A stretch of DNA of 10,900 nucleotides from CAYOFK01 sp964403185 (GCA_964403185.1 CAYOFK010000104.1:1-10900), one strand, 5' to 3'. Numbered from the stretch's first letter, positions 1 to 7,627 are shown. Numbers and translations: made by a program. The notes: generated by a model from the letters alone, not told the origin.

Positions 1-1106
1 CTGGAATAACTTTTAGAAGACACAAATCCCAGAAAGAGGTACTTCCCCCTGTAATCCCGGAGTGATATTTTTTTCCCCTCCTTGTTGATAAGCAGGAAAT
101 CCGGTGCAGGTTTTCCTGGATCGAGCCTGGTCATTTTCCAAAGCAGTTGTCCGGCAATTTCCTTAGCCGGCCCCGAACCGTCTGTGATCATCCCTTGAAG
201 TAAATTGATCAGTCCCTCCCTCGGATAATAATTACTCACTGATTCTTCAGAAATTCCCTTCAGGATCACCATGTCCTTAAAAAATTCATTTTTAAATAAA
301 CCTGTTGCTTCCATACAACTTTTTAATCCCGGATAGGGATCATTTTGTTGCAACAACTGACTGAAATTTGAACACCCTTCCAGATTTTCAATATGGATTA
401 ACGACCTTGTATAAACCTGGTTAAATAAATCAATATAGGCCTGATTACTGAAATCGGGTTCTTCTGCCGGAAACATTTCATAAGCCAATTCTTTTGTAGC
501 GCCGGAAAGCTTCATGTAATCCAGAAACCGGATCCTGTATCCAATATAATTTTGAAAGTACCTGTTCCTGACATGACCAAACAGGCTGTCTGCAAGTACT
601 TTAAACCGATTTATATCTTCCAGTTTTATATTTACATATACCTGTTTTGCATAGATGTTAAAAAAAGGATTAAAAAATTGATCAAAATCCTGAATCAAAG
701 AATTCAAATCTGCGGATTTGGCATTGTGGATTCCGGCATGGATCAGGCTTGGTGTATAATAAGGATTTAACAGGTCCTGAAAGGCAGGCTCAGATTTCGG
801 GACCATTGCCAGTTCATAAGTATTCCCGGGCCCGGCATAAAAGTAAACCAGGGTTGCTCCGGTCAGAACATAAACTGTAGTTATTTCTTCCAGAAAAAAA
901 GATATTTTAAAACCGCCGGCCGTATCTGTTTTGCAGGCTGCAAGTGTTTCTTTGAAGTTTGTAACGGGATTCCGGATTTTGTAGAATATCAGTGAGTCTC
1001 CGGCATAAGCGGAATCCGAACCGAAAACGATGGTTTGTTGTGCATGACCGGCCAGACCAATAAATAAAAATGAAATAAAAATGAAAACCCTGCCCTGGTT
1101 AACCAT
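1..1106 (-). CDS. secreted TlpA/thioredoxin-like protein, 3' end outside window
   Basis: An open frame of 368 codons runs from ATG at 1106 to the left edge without a stop, so the C-terminus is missing. Residues 1 to about 23 form a signal peptide: Lys/Arg-poor start, the hydrophobic run VFIFISFLFIGLAG, then HAQQ. A beta-rich region (about 25-110) resembles the N-terminal sandwich of Bacteroidota TlpA-like proteins. A mostly helical middle follows. APDFLL at 334-339 and the SLRDYRGKYLFLGF stretch near 348-361 are the classic entry to an AhpC/TSA-TlpA thioredoxin fold. By family, the product would be a periplasmic or envelope thiol-disulfide protein. Oddly, where CxxC is expected the sequence reads KSYS plus a final codon AGn (Ser or Arg), so both cysteines seem absent and the domain may be redox-inactive. 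The ATG overlaps the last 8 bases of coaD, which suggests translational coupling. The family call is fairly firm; the function is unknown. Confidence 0.8.
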   Translation of the reverse strand, partial: MVNQGRVFIFISFLFIGLAGHAQQTIVFGSDSAYAGDSLIFYKIRNPVTNFKETLAACKTDTAGGFKISFFLEEITTVYVLTGATLVYFYAGPGNTYELAMVPKSEPAFQDLLNPYYTPSLIHAGIHNAKSADLNSLIQDFDQFFNPFFNIYAKQVYVNIKLEDINRFKVLADSLFGHVRNRYFQNYIGYRIRFLDYMKLSGATKELAYEMFPAEEPDFSNQAYIDLFNQVYTRSLIHIENLEGCSNFSQLLQQNDPYPGLKSCMEATGLFKNEFFKDMVILKGISEESVSNYYPREGLINLLQGMITDGSGPAKEIAGQLLWKMTRLDPGKPAPDFLLINKEGKKISLRDYRGKYLFLGFVSSKSYS

Positions 1107-1596
1107 GCATTTTTTCAGCTTCATTGATGATTTTGTTTTTTAAGGCTTCGTCCCCCGGAAGGAATTTTTTTGCATCACCGCCATGTCTCAAAATGTCTTT
1201 AACAATGGTTGAGTTGATGTAGGTAAATTCAGGGCTGGTCAATAAAAATACAGACTCTATGTCCTGGTTCATGGCCCGGTTCACTTGTGCAATGGCCCTT
1301 TCGTATTCAAAATCAGAAGCTGTTCTCAATCCCCGCAGCAAATACCGGGCACCAATAGATCTACAGTAATCCACTGTCAGTCCCTGATACAGCTCAATCC
1401 TCACCCCTGGGGTATTTTGAAACACCTCTTCAATCCAGGCCTGTCTTTTTTCAACCGGAAAAAATTCTTTTTTTGTAGTATTCCGGCCCACGGCAATAAC
1501 AATCTCATCGAACAATGCCATTGCACGGCGCACAATGGATTCGTGACCAATAGTAAAAGGGTCGAAAGACCCGGGAAAGACAGCTGCTTTTTTCAT
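1099..1596 (-). CDS. coaD: phosphopantetheine adenylyltransferase
   Basis: CoaD transfers AMP from ATP to 4'-phosphopantetheine, giving dephospho-CoA; this is the fourth step of cytosolic CoA synthesis. The 165-residue product is full length for the family (about 160). It shows the nucleotidyltransferase signature GSFDPFTIGH (9-18, His18 in the T/HxGH motif), the conserved RGLR (88-91) followed by DFEYE (95-99), and the C-terminal INSTIVKDI (128-136), which matches the ISST-type ATP-binding segment. The ATG at 1596 begins directly with the family N-terminus MKKAAVFPGSF. The gene lies 214 bases downstream of lon on the same strand and probably has its own promoter. A secreted TlpA-like gene starts inside its final codons. 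Nothing essential is missing. Confidence 0.97.
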   Translation of the reverse strand: MKKAAVFPGSFDPFTIGHESIVRRAMALFDEIVIAVGRNTTKKEFFPVEKRQAWIEEVFQNTPGVRIELYQGLTVDYCRSIGARYLLRGLRTASDFEYERAIAQVNRAMNQDIESVFLLTSPEFTYINSTIVKDILRHGGDAKKFLPGDEALKNKIINEAEKMHG

Positions 1597-1810
1597 GATG
1601 GGTTTCGATTGATTAACTATAGCTATACAAACTTAACAATTGTCTCCGAATTTAATCACTACATTTCTATTACCAACCGGAATAGTAAGATGCCGGTTAG
1701 AATTGAAATATATTCTTTTATATTTTACACATTTTCAATTAATTGCAAACTCATTAGTTTGATTTGGGGGATCGGATGCCAAATTGTTACATTGCTAAAA
1801 AGACTGTTGA
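1597..1810. other. intergenic region between lon and coaD
   Basis: This 214-base AT-rich gap has no credible gene. It holds the possible coaD -7 box, a dyad AACCGG (1675-1680)/CCGGTT (1693-1698) with a 12-base loop, and a tighter dyad CAAACT (1746-1751)/AGTTTG (1756-1761) with a 4-base loop. Neither dyad is followed by a convincing T-run on the minus strand, so I do not call a lon terminator here. Confidence 0.6.
1628..1635 (-). promoter_or_regulatory. possible coaD promoter (-7 box)
   Basis: Read on the minus strand this is TAAGTTTG, matching the Bacteroidota -7 consensus TAnnTTTG, about 32 bases before the coaD start. No clear TTTG lies 19-21 bases upstream, so only half of the promoter is convincing. 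Confidence 0.35.
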
Positions 1811-4282
1811 CTATTTCGATTCCGGAACGTTAATGGACCGTGGATTTTTCACTTTCTGGTTAAGCAACACCAGGTCAAGGACTTTCATCACTTCTTCAAC
1901 AAAGTGAAATTTCAGTCCCTTCAGGTAAATGTCTTTTATTTCCTCAATGTCCTTGCGGTTTTCTTCCGCCAGAATTATTTCTTTAATATTCGCACGTTTG
2001 GCAGCCAGGATTTTCTCTTTGATGCCACCCACTGCCAGGACTTTGCCTCTCAGGGTAATTTCGCCGGTCAGGGCCACATGCTTTCTGATCTTCCGCTGCG
2101 TAAAAGCTGAAGCAATGGATGTAATCATGGCTATACCGGCAGAGGGTCCGTCTTTGGGAATGGCCCCTTCCGGCACATGGATATGGATGTTCCAGAAGTC
2201 AAAAATATCAGGGGGCAGATTCAATTCCTGGGTTTTTCCTTTCAGGTATTCATGTGCGATCACTGCAGATTCTTTCATAACCTCTCCAAGGTTCCCGGTC
2301 AATGTCAGCCGGCCTTTTCCGTGGCTAAGGCTGGTTTCCACAAACAGGATCTGCCCACCGACAGGAGTCCATGCCAGTCCGGTAACCACCCCGGCGTATT
2401 CATTTCCGCCATAAAGGTCTTTCAGGTATTTGGGTGCGCCCAGATACTCACGGATATCTTCAACAGTCAGATTTTGATCGACTTTTTTCTCAAAAACAAT
2501 CTTTTTAGCAACTGACCTGATTACTTTGGCAATGTGCTTATCTAATTCCCGCACACCGGATTCACGGGTATGGTCTTCAATCATCCTTTCAATGATCTTT
2601 TTCGGGAATTTGAGCTGACCCTTTTTCAGTCCGTGTCCTTCAAGTTGTTTGGGGATCAGATGTTTTTTTGCAATTTCAATTTTCTCCTCAACCAGGTACC
2701 CGCTGATCTCAATAATTTCCATCCGGTCACGTAAAGCAGGGCTGATTGTATTCACGGTATTTGCAGTGGCAACAAACAATACTCTGGACAGGTCGTATTC
2801 AACCTCGATAAAGTTGTCATAAAAAGTACTGTTCTGCTCAGGATCAAGAACTTCAAGAAGTGCTGATGAAGGATCTCCACGAAAATCACTGCCCACTTTG
2901 TCAATCTCATCAAGAATAAACACAGGGTTGGAAAATTTGGCTTTTTTGATATTCTGAATGATCCTGCCGGGCATAGCACCGATGTAGGTCTTGCGGTGGC
3001 CTCTGATCTCTGCCTCATCGCGCATGCCACCCAGCGACATACGTATGAATGACCGTCCCAGGGCTTTGGCCACCGATTTCCCCAGGGATGTTTTTCCAAC
3101 TCCCGGAGGTCCATACAAACAAAGAATAGGGGATTTCATATCTCCCTTCAATTTCAGGACAGCCAGATGTTCCAGGATGCGGTCTTTAACCTTTTCCAGT
3201 CCATAATGGTCTTTATCCAGTATTTTTTGCGCCCTGTGCAGATCAAAATTGTCCTCTGAATATTCATCCCAGGGCAAATCCAGGAGAACCTGCAGATAGT
3301 TCATTTGAACTGAGTACTCAGCCACGGCGGGATTCATTCTTTGAAGCTTCTCAACTTCTTTATGGAATACTTTTGCAATGGACTCATTCCATTTTTTCTC
3401 TTTTGCCCTGGTTTTTAATTCCCCGATTTCCTGCTCTGCCGGATTGCCTCCCAACTCATCCTGTATGGTCTTCATTTGCTGATGCAACATATATTCCCGT
3501 TGTTGATGGTCGAGTTCCAGTTTTACCTTGGTCTGAATATCGTTCTTAAGTTCCAGCATCTGGACTTCTTTGGTCAGGTTTTCAAGCAAGCGGATGCTCC
3601 TGTCTTTAAGGTTGGATATTTCAAGCAGGGCCTGTTTATTTACCAGTTCTACATTTGAATTGGCACATATAAAATTGATCAGGAATTCGGGACTTTCAAT
3701 ATTCTTAACGGCAAAGGAGGCTTCCTGGGGTATATGAGAGGATAGTTTAATGATCTTTAATGAAATATCCTTGAGCGAGTGGATCAGGGCTGTAAATTCC
3801 TGATCTTTATTTTCCGGTTTGGTTTCATCGAGAAGGTTCACTTTGGCTTTAAAGTACGGATCTTCAGTAACAAATTCCTTTATTTCAAATCTTCTTTTTC
3901 CTTGAATGATCACGGATGTACTGCCGTCCGGCATTTCAAGGATCTTCAATATTTGAGCCACCGTGCCGAGAGTGTAGAGGTCTTTAATGGCAGGGTCATC
4001 AACATCGGGATCTTTTTGTGAGAGCGCCCCCAGGGTTTTATCTCCGGCATACACTTCTTTCACAAGGGCCAATGATTTGTTCCGGCCAACAGTAATGGGT
4101 ATCACCACTCCCGGAAATAACACTGCATTCTTCAGGGGTAATATCGGTAAATCATCAGGTACATCCACTTTTTTAACTTCTTCTTCATCATCCTCAGAGA
4201 TCAAAGGAATGAATTCACTATCTTCCTCTATGGCCTGTGCCAGCATAAGATTATCGAAGAATACGTTTATTTTGCCGTTCAT
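1811..4282 (-). CDS. lon: ATP-dependent protease Lon
   Basis: Lon is a cytosolic homo-oligomeric AAA+ serine protease that degrades misfolded and regulatory proteins. The 823 residues match the family length. Layout: an acidic N-terminal extension (about 20-42, with EDDEEE), the substrate-binding LON domain (from LPILPLKNAVLFPG at 45-58 to about 240), a coiled-coil linker (about 240-345), then the AAA+ module with Walker A GPPGVGKT (391-398), Walker B FILDEIDK (455-462) and SPALRDRMEII (514-524). The C-terminal protease domain has the catalytic serine in DGPSAGIAM (Ser714) and the catalytic lysine in GGIKEKILAA (Lys757); their spacing of 43 equals that in E. coli Lon. ATG 4282 is supported by the purine-rich AGAGGAA a few bases upstream, which is unusually Shine-Dalgarno-like for this window. 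It appears monocistronic, with its own promoter. Confidence 0.98.
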   Translation of the reverse strand: MNGKINVFFDNLMLAQAIEEDSEFIPLISEDDEEEVKKVDVPDDLPILPLKNAVLFPGVVIPITVGRNKSLALVKEVYAGDKTLGALSQKDPDVDDPAIKDLYTLGTVAQILKILEMPDGSTSVIIQGKRRFEIKEFVTEDPYFKAKVNLLDETKPENKDQEFTALIHSLKDISLKIIKLSSHIPQEASFAVKNIESPEFLINFICANSNVELVNKQALLEISNLKDRSIRLLENLTKEVQMLELKNDIQTKVKLELDHQQREYMLHQQMKTIQDELGGNPAEQEIGELKTRAKEKKWNESIAKVFHKEVEKLQRMNPAVAEYSVQMNYLQVLLDLPWDEYSEDNFDLHRAQKILDKDHYGLEKVKDRILEHLAVLKLKGDMKSPILCLYGPPGVGKTSLGKSVAKALGRSFIRMSLGGMRDEAEIRGHRKTYIGAMPGRIIQNIKKAKFSNPVFILDEIDKVGSDFRGDPSSALLEVLDPEQNSTFYDNFIEVEYDLSRVLFVATANTVNTISPALRDRMEIIEISGYLVEEKIEIAKKHLIPKQLEGHGLKKGQLKFPKKIIERMIEDHTRESGVRELDKHIAKVIRSVAKKIVFEKKVDQNLTVEDIREYLGAPKYLKDLYGGNEYAGVVTGLAWTPVGGQILFVETSLSHGKGRLTLTGNLGEVMKESAVIAHEYLKGKTQELNLPPDIFDFWNIHIHVPEGAIPKDGPSAGIAMITSIASAFTQRKIRKHVALTGEITLRGKVLAVGGIKEKILAAKRANIKEIILAEENRKDIEEIKDIYLKGLKFHFVEEVMKVLDLVLLNQKVKNPRSINVPESK

Positions 4283-4302
4283 GAGTTCCTCTCAAATGGG
4301 TT

Positions 4303-4310
4303 CAAATATA
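4303..4310 (-). promoter_or_regulatory. probable lon promoter (-7 box)
   Basis: On the minus strand this is TATATTTG, an exact TAnnTTTG box, about 20 bases before the lon ATG. The -33 position holds only a partial match (TTGG near 4333-4336). The predicted leader is very short but still includes the AGAGGAA ribosome-binding sequence. Confidence 0.5.
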
Positions 4311-4357
4311 TTCATAATGTTCCTATAATGCGCCAATGTGTCAGGACAGTCATGATT

Positions 4358-4431
4358 CTCACCGGTTTAATATACTAGCAATCAATATGCCAAGTTAACC
4401 TGCATTAAATGAAAGTATCCTGACCGGTGAG
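4358..4431. repeat. spaced inverted repeat upstream of lon
   Basis: CTCACCGGT at 4358-4366 is repeated in inverse orientation as ACCGGTGAG at 4423-4431, separated by 56 bases. Weaker similarity extends beyond both arms: TCAGGA at 4341-4346 faces TCCTGA near 4418, and ATACT is found on the loop side of both arms. The right arm also lies inside a smaller dyad, ATCCTG/CAGGAT (about 4417-4446). It lies between the rpmE2 terminator and the lon promoter, so it could be an operator pair or an RNA stem. The function is not evident. Confidence 0.5.
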
Positions 4432-4448
4432 GTCATTTACAGGATCCG

Positions 4449-4476
4449 AAAAACAAAAAAGCCCCGTACAGGGGCT
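4449..4476 (-). terminator. intrinsic terminator of rpmE2
   Basis: Read on the minus strand, AGCCCC (4476-4471) and GGGGCT (4465-4460) form a 6-bp GC-rich stem with a 5-base loop. A T-rich tail TTTTTTGTTT follows at once. It lies about 25 bases past the rpmE2 stop codon: a textbook Rho-independent terminator. Confidence 0.92.
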
Positions 4477-4500
4477 GTAATTACTGGTTCAGCGGGTGCA

Positions 4501-4767
4501 TTATTTTTTTTTACTCTCCACATGTTTCTTGTACCGGTTCATGTATTTATCAACCCGGCCGGCAGTATCAACCAATTTCATTTTGCCCGTATAAAATGGG
4601 TGTGATGTACTTGATATCTCAAGCTTTATAAGGGGATAATCCTTGCCATCTTCCATTTTAATGGTTTCTTTTGTAGATGTAGTGGAACGGGTCATAAAGG
4701 TATGTCCGTTGGACATGTCTTTAAAAACCACAGTTCTGTAATTATCCGGATGAATGCCTTTCTTCAT
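4501..4767 (-). CDS. rpmE2: 50S ribosomal protein L31 type B
   Basis: L31 bridges the large and small ribosomal subunits. This 88-residue protein is the type B form. It begins MKKGIHPDNYRTVVFKD, has the FMTRSTTST segment in the middle and the SSTSHPFYTGK motif (52-62), and ends in a basic tail. It contains no cysteine, so it lacks the zinc-binding cysteines of type A L31; in many bacteria the zinc-free paralogue serves when zinc is scarce, but in Bacteroidota type B is commonly the main form. The length is normal for type B. The last codons contain a nine-A run (4503-4511), a possible slippage site with no visible consequence. A consensus promoter lies upstream and a strong terminator downstream, so it appears to be a stand-alone unit, although read-through from the GNAT gene is possible. 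Confidence 0.95.
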   Translation of the reverse strand: MKKGIHPDNYRTVVFKDMSNGHTFMTRSTTSTKETIKMEDGKDYPLIKLEISSTSHPFYTGKMKLVDTAGRVDKYMNRYKKHVESKKK

Positions 4768-4801
4768 TACTTTACACTTTACAATTCCTGATTACGGCCT
4801 G

Positions 4802-4832
4802 CAAAGATAATGATACTTGTTAAAAATGCAAA
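4802..4832 (-). promoter_or_regulatory. consensus Bacteroidota promoter for rpmE2
   Basis: On the minus strand TTTG (4832-4829) is followed after 19 bases by TATCTTTG (4809-4802), an exact match to TTTG-N19-TAnnTTTG. Initiation near 4795 would give a leader of roughly 28 bases. The -33 box ends six bases after the GNAT gene's stop codon. Confidence 0.8.
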
Positions 4833-4837
4833 ACAGG

Positions 4838-6040
4838 TCATTTGTTTTGTTCCTTTTCATGTTGCATGGCTTGAGTCTCATCTTTATAGCGGATAAATTC
4901 AGCGTCCCGGTTAAACAGATACCTGTAAGTGATATGTGTTTTTGCCTTATGGGCGCCAAGGGCTTCATAAATGGATTGCATTCTGGGATTAAAATCGCCC
5001 ACCCACGACAACTCAAGTTCCTTATAGTAAGGTTTTTTCTTAAATACCTCATACAGATGCTTAAATATAACCGACTCAAGTCCCGTATTCTGAAAGCGGG
5101 GATCTGTACCTGCAATCACTGCCCGCACCCTGGTCATGGTCTTAATTTTTTTATGATACATCATTCTTAATTTATTCCACAGTGTCAGTTTCCCGTTCAT
5201 ATGTTTTAATATCTGGTTCAGATCGGGATACAGTAAATAGAACGAGACGGGTTTCCCGTCAAAATATACAAACCAGATCAATTCCTCATCAAGAATAAAC
5301 TTTGCATCTGCGAAGGCTGTCATAACCTTCCCTGGGTCCATGGGTGTGAAGTCACCTTTAAAGGCCGACCATGCGACGTTATAAACGGTTACCAGGTCTT
5401 GTACATATTTATCGATATTGTTAAACCTCACATGCTCAAATGTATATCCGGGTTTTCTGCCAACCCAATCTGCGATCCTCATAAACCGGGAAGGAAATTC
5501 GGTGACAGAAGTGACATCTTTGTGATAACTGTATTGTTCATAATAGTTTTTAAAACCATAGGCTTCAAAAAAAGCCTTATAATAGGGTTTATGATAGGGC
5601 ATGCCATAGGCCTGATGCGTAAAACCTTCTACCAGCAGTCCCCAGTTGCTGTTGTTCTCTCCAAAATTTATTGGTGCATCTGCTGCTTCCATGCCTTTTG
5701 TTTTCAGCCAGTCCACCCCGGCATCAAACAACATAAAAGCCGCCTGCTGATCTTCAATGATCTCAAAAAAACCCAAACCTCCAGTGGGTTGCCGGTTTGC
5801 AGCAGCCTTTTTCCGGTTATAAAATGCGGCTATTCTTCCAATCAGGATTCCGTTTTCTGATTTGAGTATCCAACGGATGGCATCGCCACCGTCAAAGAGA
5901 ACGTTGGAACCGGGATTGAATATTCCCTCAATCTCTTTGTCAAGAGGGCAAACCCAAGCCTCCCGCCTGGTGTATAATATCTTTGGAACCTTCAGAAATT
6001 CTTTTCTGGTACGGGAGTTTGTAACTTCGCAGATATTCAT
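4838..6040 (-). CDS. GNAT-fold protein of the YghO / BcerS-like family
   Basis: This 400-residue soluble protein resembles the family named after E. coli YghO, which also includes bacterial ceramide synthase-like proteins (N-acyltransferases that load acyl groups onto long-chain amines). Visible family blocks are GFFEI with an acidic stretch (about 90-97), the segment PINFGENNSNWGLLVEGF (123-140), MPYHKPYYKAFFEAYGF (147-163), and the C-terminal GNAT-like block ELSWVGDFNPRMQSIYEALG (343-362) ending KTHITYRYLF. Length fits the family (about 380). There is no signal peptide or membrane segment. It starts 3 bases after the stop codon of the class V PLP enzyme and is surely cotranscribed with it. 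I infer an acyltransferase that may act on the product of the PLP enzyme or on a lipid amine. Family membership is recognised from motifs; substrate and activity are unproven. Confidence 0.75.
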   Translation of the reverse strand: MNICEVTNSRTRKEFLKVPKILYTRREAWVCPLDKEIEGIFNPGSNVLFDGGDAIRWILKSENGILIGRIAAFYNRKKAAANRQPTGGLGFFEIIEDQQAAFMLFDAGVDWLKTKGMEAADAPINFGENNSNWGLLVEGFTHQAYGMPYHKPYYKAFFEAYGFKNYYEQYSYHKDVTSVTEFPSRFMRIADWVGRKPGYTFEHVRFNNIDKYVQDLVTVYNVAWSAFKGDFTPMDPGKVMTAFADAKFILDEELIWFVYFDGKPVSFYLLYPDLNQILKHMNGKLTLWNKLRMMYHKKIKTMTRVRAVIAGTDPRFQNTGLESVIFKHLYEVFKKKPYYKELELSWVGDFNPRMQSIYEALGAHKAKTHITYRYLFNRDAEFIRYKDETQAMQHEKEQNK

Positions 6041-6043
6041 GTC

Positions 6044-7513
6044 TTAAAAATTATACCATTCCTCAACTTCATGAAGACGGTTGTCCCCGTTATTTTTATG
6101 ATAATATTCGTTTGTTTTTTTATCATAAACATAATCCTTGCTCCAGGCCTCACTGTTATGCAGAATTTCATTTAAGGCATTTACAAAGTAATGAATCTCC
6201 GATTTCCTGTTTACCGGATGTAAACTCCACCGCACCCATCCCGGTTTTTCTGAGAGATCGCCGCTTTCAATCATTTTTACAATGGCGTCAGATTTCTCTT
6301 TGCTGACATTAAGAAGGAAATGTCCATAGGTGCCAGCACAAACACATCCACCGCGTGTCTGTATTCCGAATTTGTCGCTTAACAATTTAACTATCAGGTT
6401 GTAATGAATGGTTTCATGATAGAAAGAAACAACTCCAATCCGGTCCGTTACATTCTCCGCAAGGATATGGATGCCCCTGATCTTCTGAAGTTCAGTCATG
6501 GCCAGGAGGGTCAGCTTGTCTTCCTGTTGTTTCATTTTATCGGGGCCCATTTTTTCTTTCAGCTTCACTACCAGAGCAGCTCTGATTGCTTGCAGGAAAC
6601 CCGGTGTCCCACCGTCCTCCCTGAGTTCAATATCATCTACGTATTTATATTCCCCCCATCTGTTGGTCCAGGCAACAGTCCCCCCGCCCGGATTGTCAGG
6701 AACAGGTGATTCATAGAGGGATGAATCAAATATTATAACTCCTGACGATCCGGGGCCACCCAGAAATTTGTGAGGCGAGAAATATATGGCATCCAGCCGT
6801 TCCATTGGATCCTCCGGGTGCATATTCATTTCAAGATACGGTGCCGAAGCTGCAAAATCCACAAAACACAGGCCGCCGTGTTCATGCATGATACGGGCCA
6901 GTTTATGGTAGGGTGTTTTCACCCCGGTAACATTGGAACAAGCTGTAAAGGCCCCGATTTTCAATTTGCGCTGTGTGTATTTTTTTAACTGTTTCCGCAA
7001 CTCATCCGGATTCACAAGCATATCGGAACCTGGCTGCAGAACCACTACATCAGCAATGGTTTCATACCACGAAGTATGATTGGAATGATGCTCCATATGT
7101 GTTACAAATACCACCGGCCGGTCCTCGCATTCGTGACAACCCTTTTCAGACAATCCGGAACCTTTTTTCAGTCCCAGGATCCGTTGAAATTTGTTCACCA
7201 CTCCGGTCATTCCAAAACCTCCAAAAATGAGCACATCATCCGGTCCGGCGTTCACATGTTTTTTAATGATCTTACGGGACAGTTGATAGGCATAGGTCAT
7301 GCGTGTGCCTGTTTCACTGGTTTCGGTATGGGTATTGGCCACATAAGGACCAAAATCTTCTGCAATCTTTTTCTCAATTGGGCCATACAGTCGTCCACTG
7401 GCAATCCAATCGTTATAGCGGATCTTTTTATCTCCGTCAGGTGTATGATAGTAAAAATCCTCTCCAATTATGTGCTTTCGAAATGTGTCGAAGTGTTTTT
7501 CCAGTGCATCCAT
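6044..7513 (-). CDS. class V aminotransferase-fold PLP enzyme (cysteine desulfurase-like)
   Basis: A 489-residue fold-type I PLP enzyme of the SufS/NifS-like class V group. The PLP lysine is Lys249 in FSPHKFLGGPGS, Asp219 in FVDFAASAP should hold the pyridine nitrogen, and THMEHHSN (138-145) supplies the stacking histidine. The loop RGGCVCAGTYGHFLL (387-401) places Cys390 and Cys392 where SufS-type enzymes carry the catalytic cysteine, so persulfide chemistry is possible but not assured. It is longer than SufS (about 400): an insert with a CHEC motif lies at 126-129, and a C-terminal extension after about 455 ends in NNGDNRLHEVEEWYNF. No suf or isc scaffold gene is nearby; its only operon partner is the GNAT-fold gene 3 bases downstream. 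Candidate reactions are cysteine desulfuration, lyase or transamination. The fold is sure, the substrate is not. Confidence 0.85.
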   Translation of the reverse strand: MDALEKHFDTFRKHIIGEDFYYHTPDGDKKIRYNDWIASGRLYGPIEKKIAEDFGPYVANTHTETSETGTRMTYAYQLSRKIIKKHVNAGPDDVLIFGGFGMTGVVNKFQRILGLKKGSGLSEKGCHECEDRPVVFVTHMEHHSNHTSWYETIADVVVLQPGSDMLVNPDELRKQLKKYTQRKLKIGAFTACSNVTGVKTPYHKLARIMHEHGGLCFVDFAASAPYLEMNMHPEDPMERLDAIYFSPHKFLGGPGSSGVIIFDSSLYESPVPDNPGGGTVAWTNRWGEYKYVDDIELREDGGTPGFLQAIRAALVVKLKEKMGPDKMKQQEDKLTLLAMTELQKIRGIHILAENVTDRIGVVSFYHETIHYNLIVKLLSDKFGIQTRGGCVCAGTYGHFLLNVSKEKSDAIVKMIESGDLSEKPGWVRWSLHPVNRKSEIHYFVNALNEILHNSEAWSKDYVYDKKTNEYYHKNNGDNRLHEVEEWYNF

Positions 7514-7583
7514 AACGATTACTTAATCTCAACCGGCAATTTCTGATAATAAGAACAAAATTTCAAAAACAAAAAAACCTATG

Positions 7584-7591
7584 CAAAGATA
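7584..7591 (-). promoter_or_regulatory. probable promoter of the PLP enzyme-GNAT operon (-7 box)
   Basis: The minus strand reads TATCTTTG followed by CAT, an exact TAnnTTTG box. At the expected -33 distance there is only a partial TTGG (about 7614-7617). The implied start near 7577 leaves a leader of about 64 bases with no obvious Shine-Dalgarno sequence. Confidence 0.55.
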
Positions 7592-7627
7592 ATTCACTTT
7601 TCCGAATTACTCCCCAACAGGGCGAAC

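Noticed and set aside
552..770. Plus-strand 72-codon frame in the left region
   Set aside because: It lies opposite the TlpA-like gene, which continues without a stop through the whole region on the minus strand with a signal peptide and a family motif.
1285..1833. Plus-strand open frame of 182 codons over coaD and the gap to lon
   Set aside because: Its first half is antisense to conserved coaD codons and its second half is AT-rich intergenic DNA. It has no recognisable motif, and the coaD frame fully explains the sequence.
1929..2414. Plus-strand open frame of 161 codons inside lon
   Set aside because: It is antisense to the highly conserved protease domain of lon and its composition follows from the lon codons.
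4503..4511. Programmed frameshift at the nine-A run at the end of rpmE2
   Set aside because: The run encodes the last lysines just before the stop, and no longer frame follows that resembles a conserved extension.
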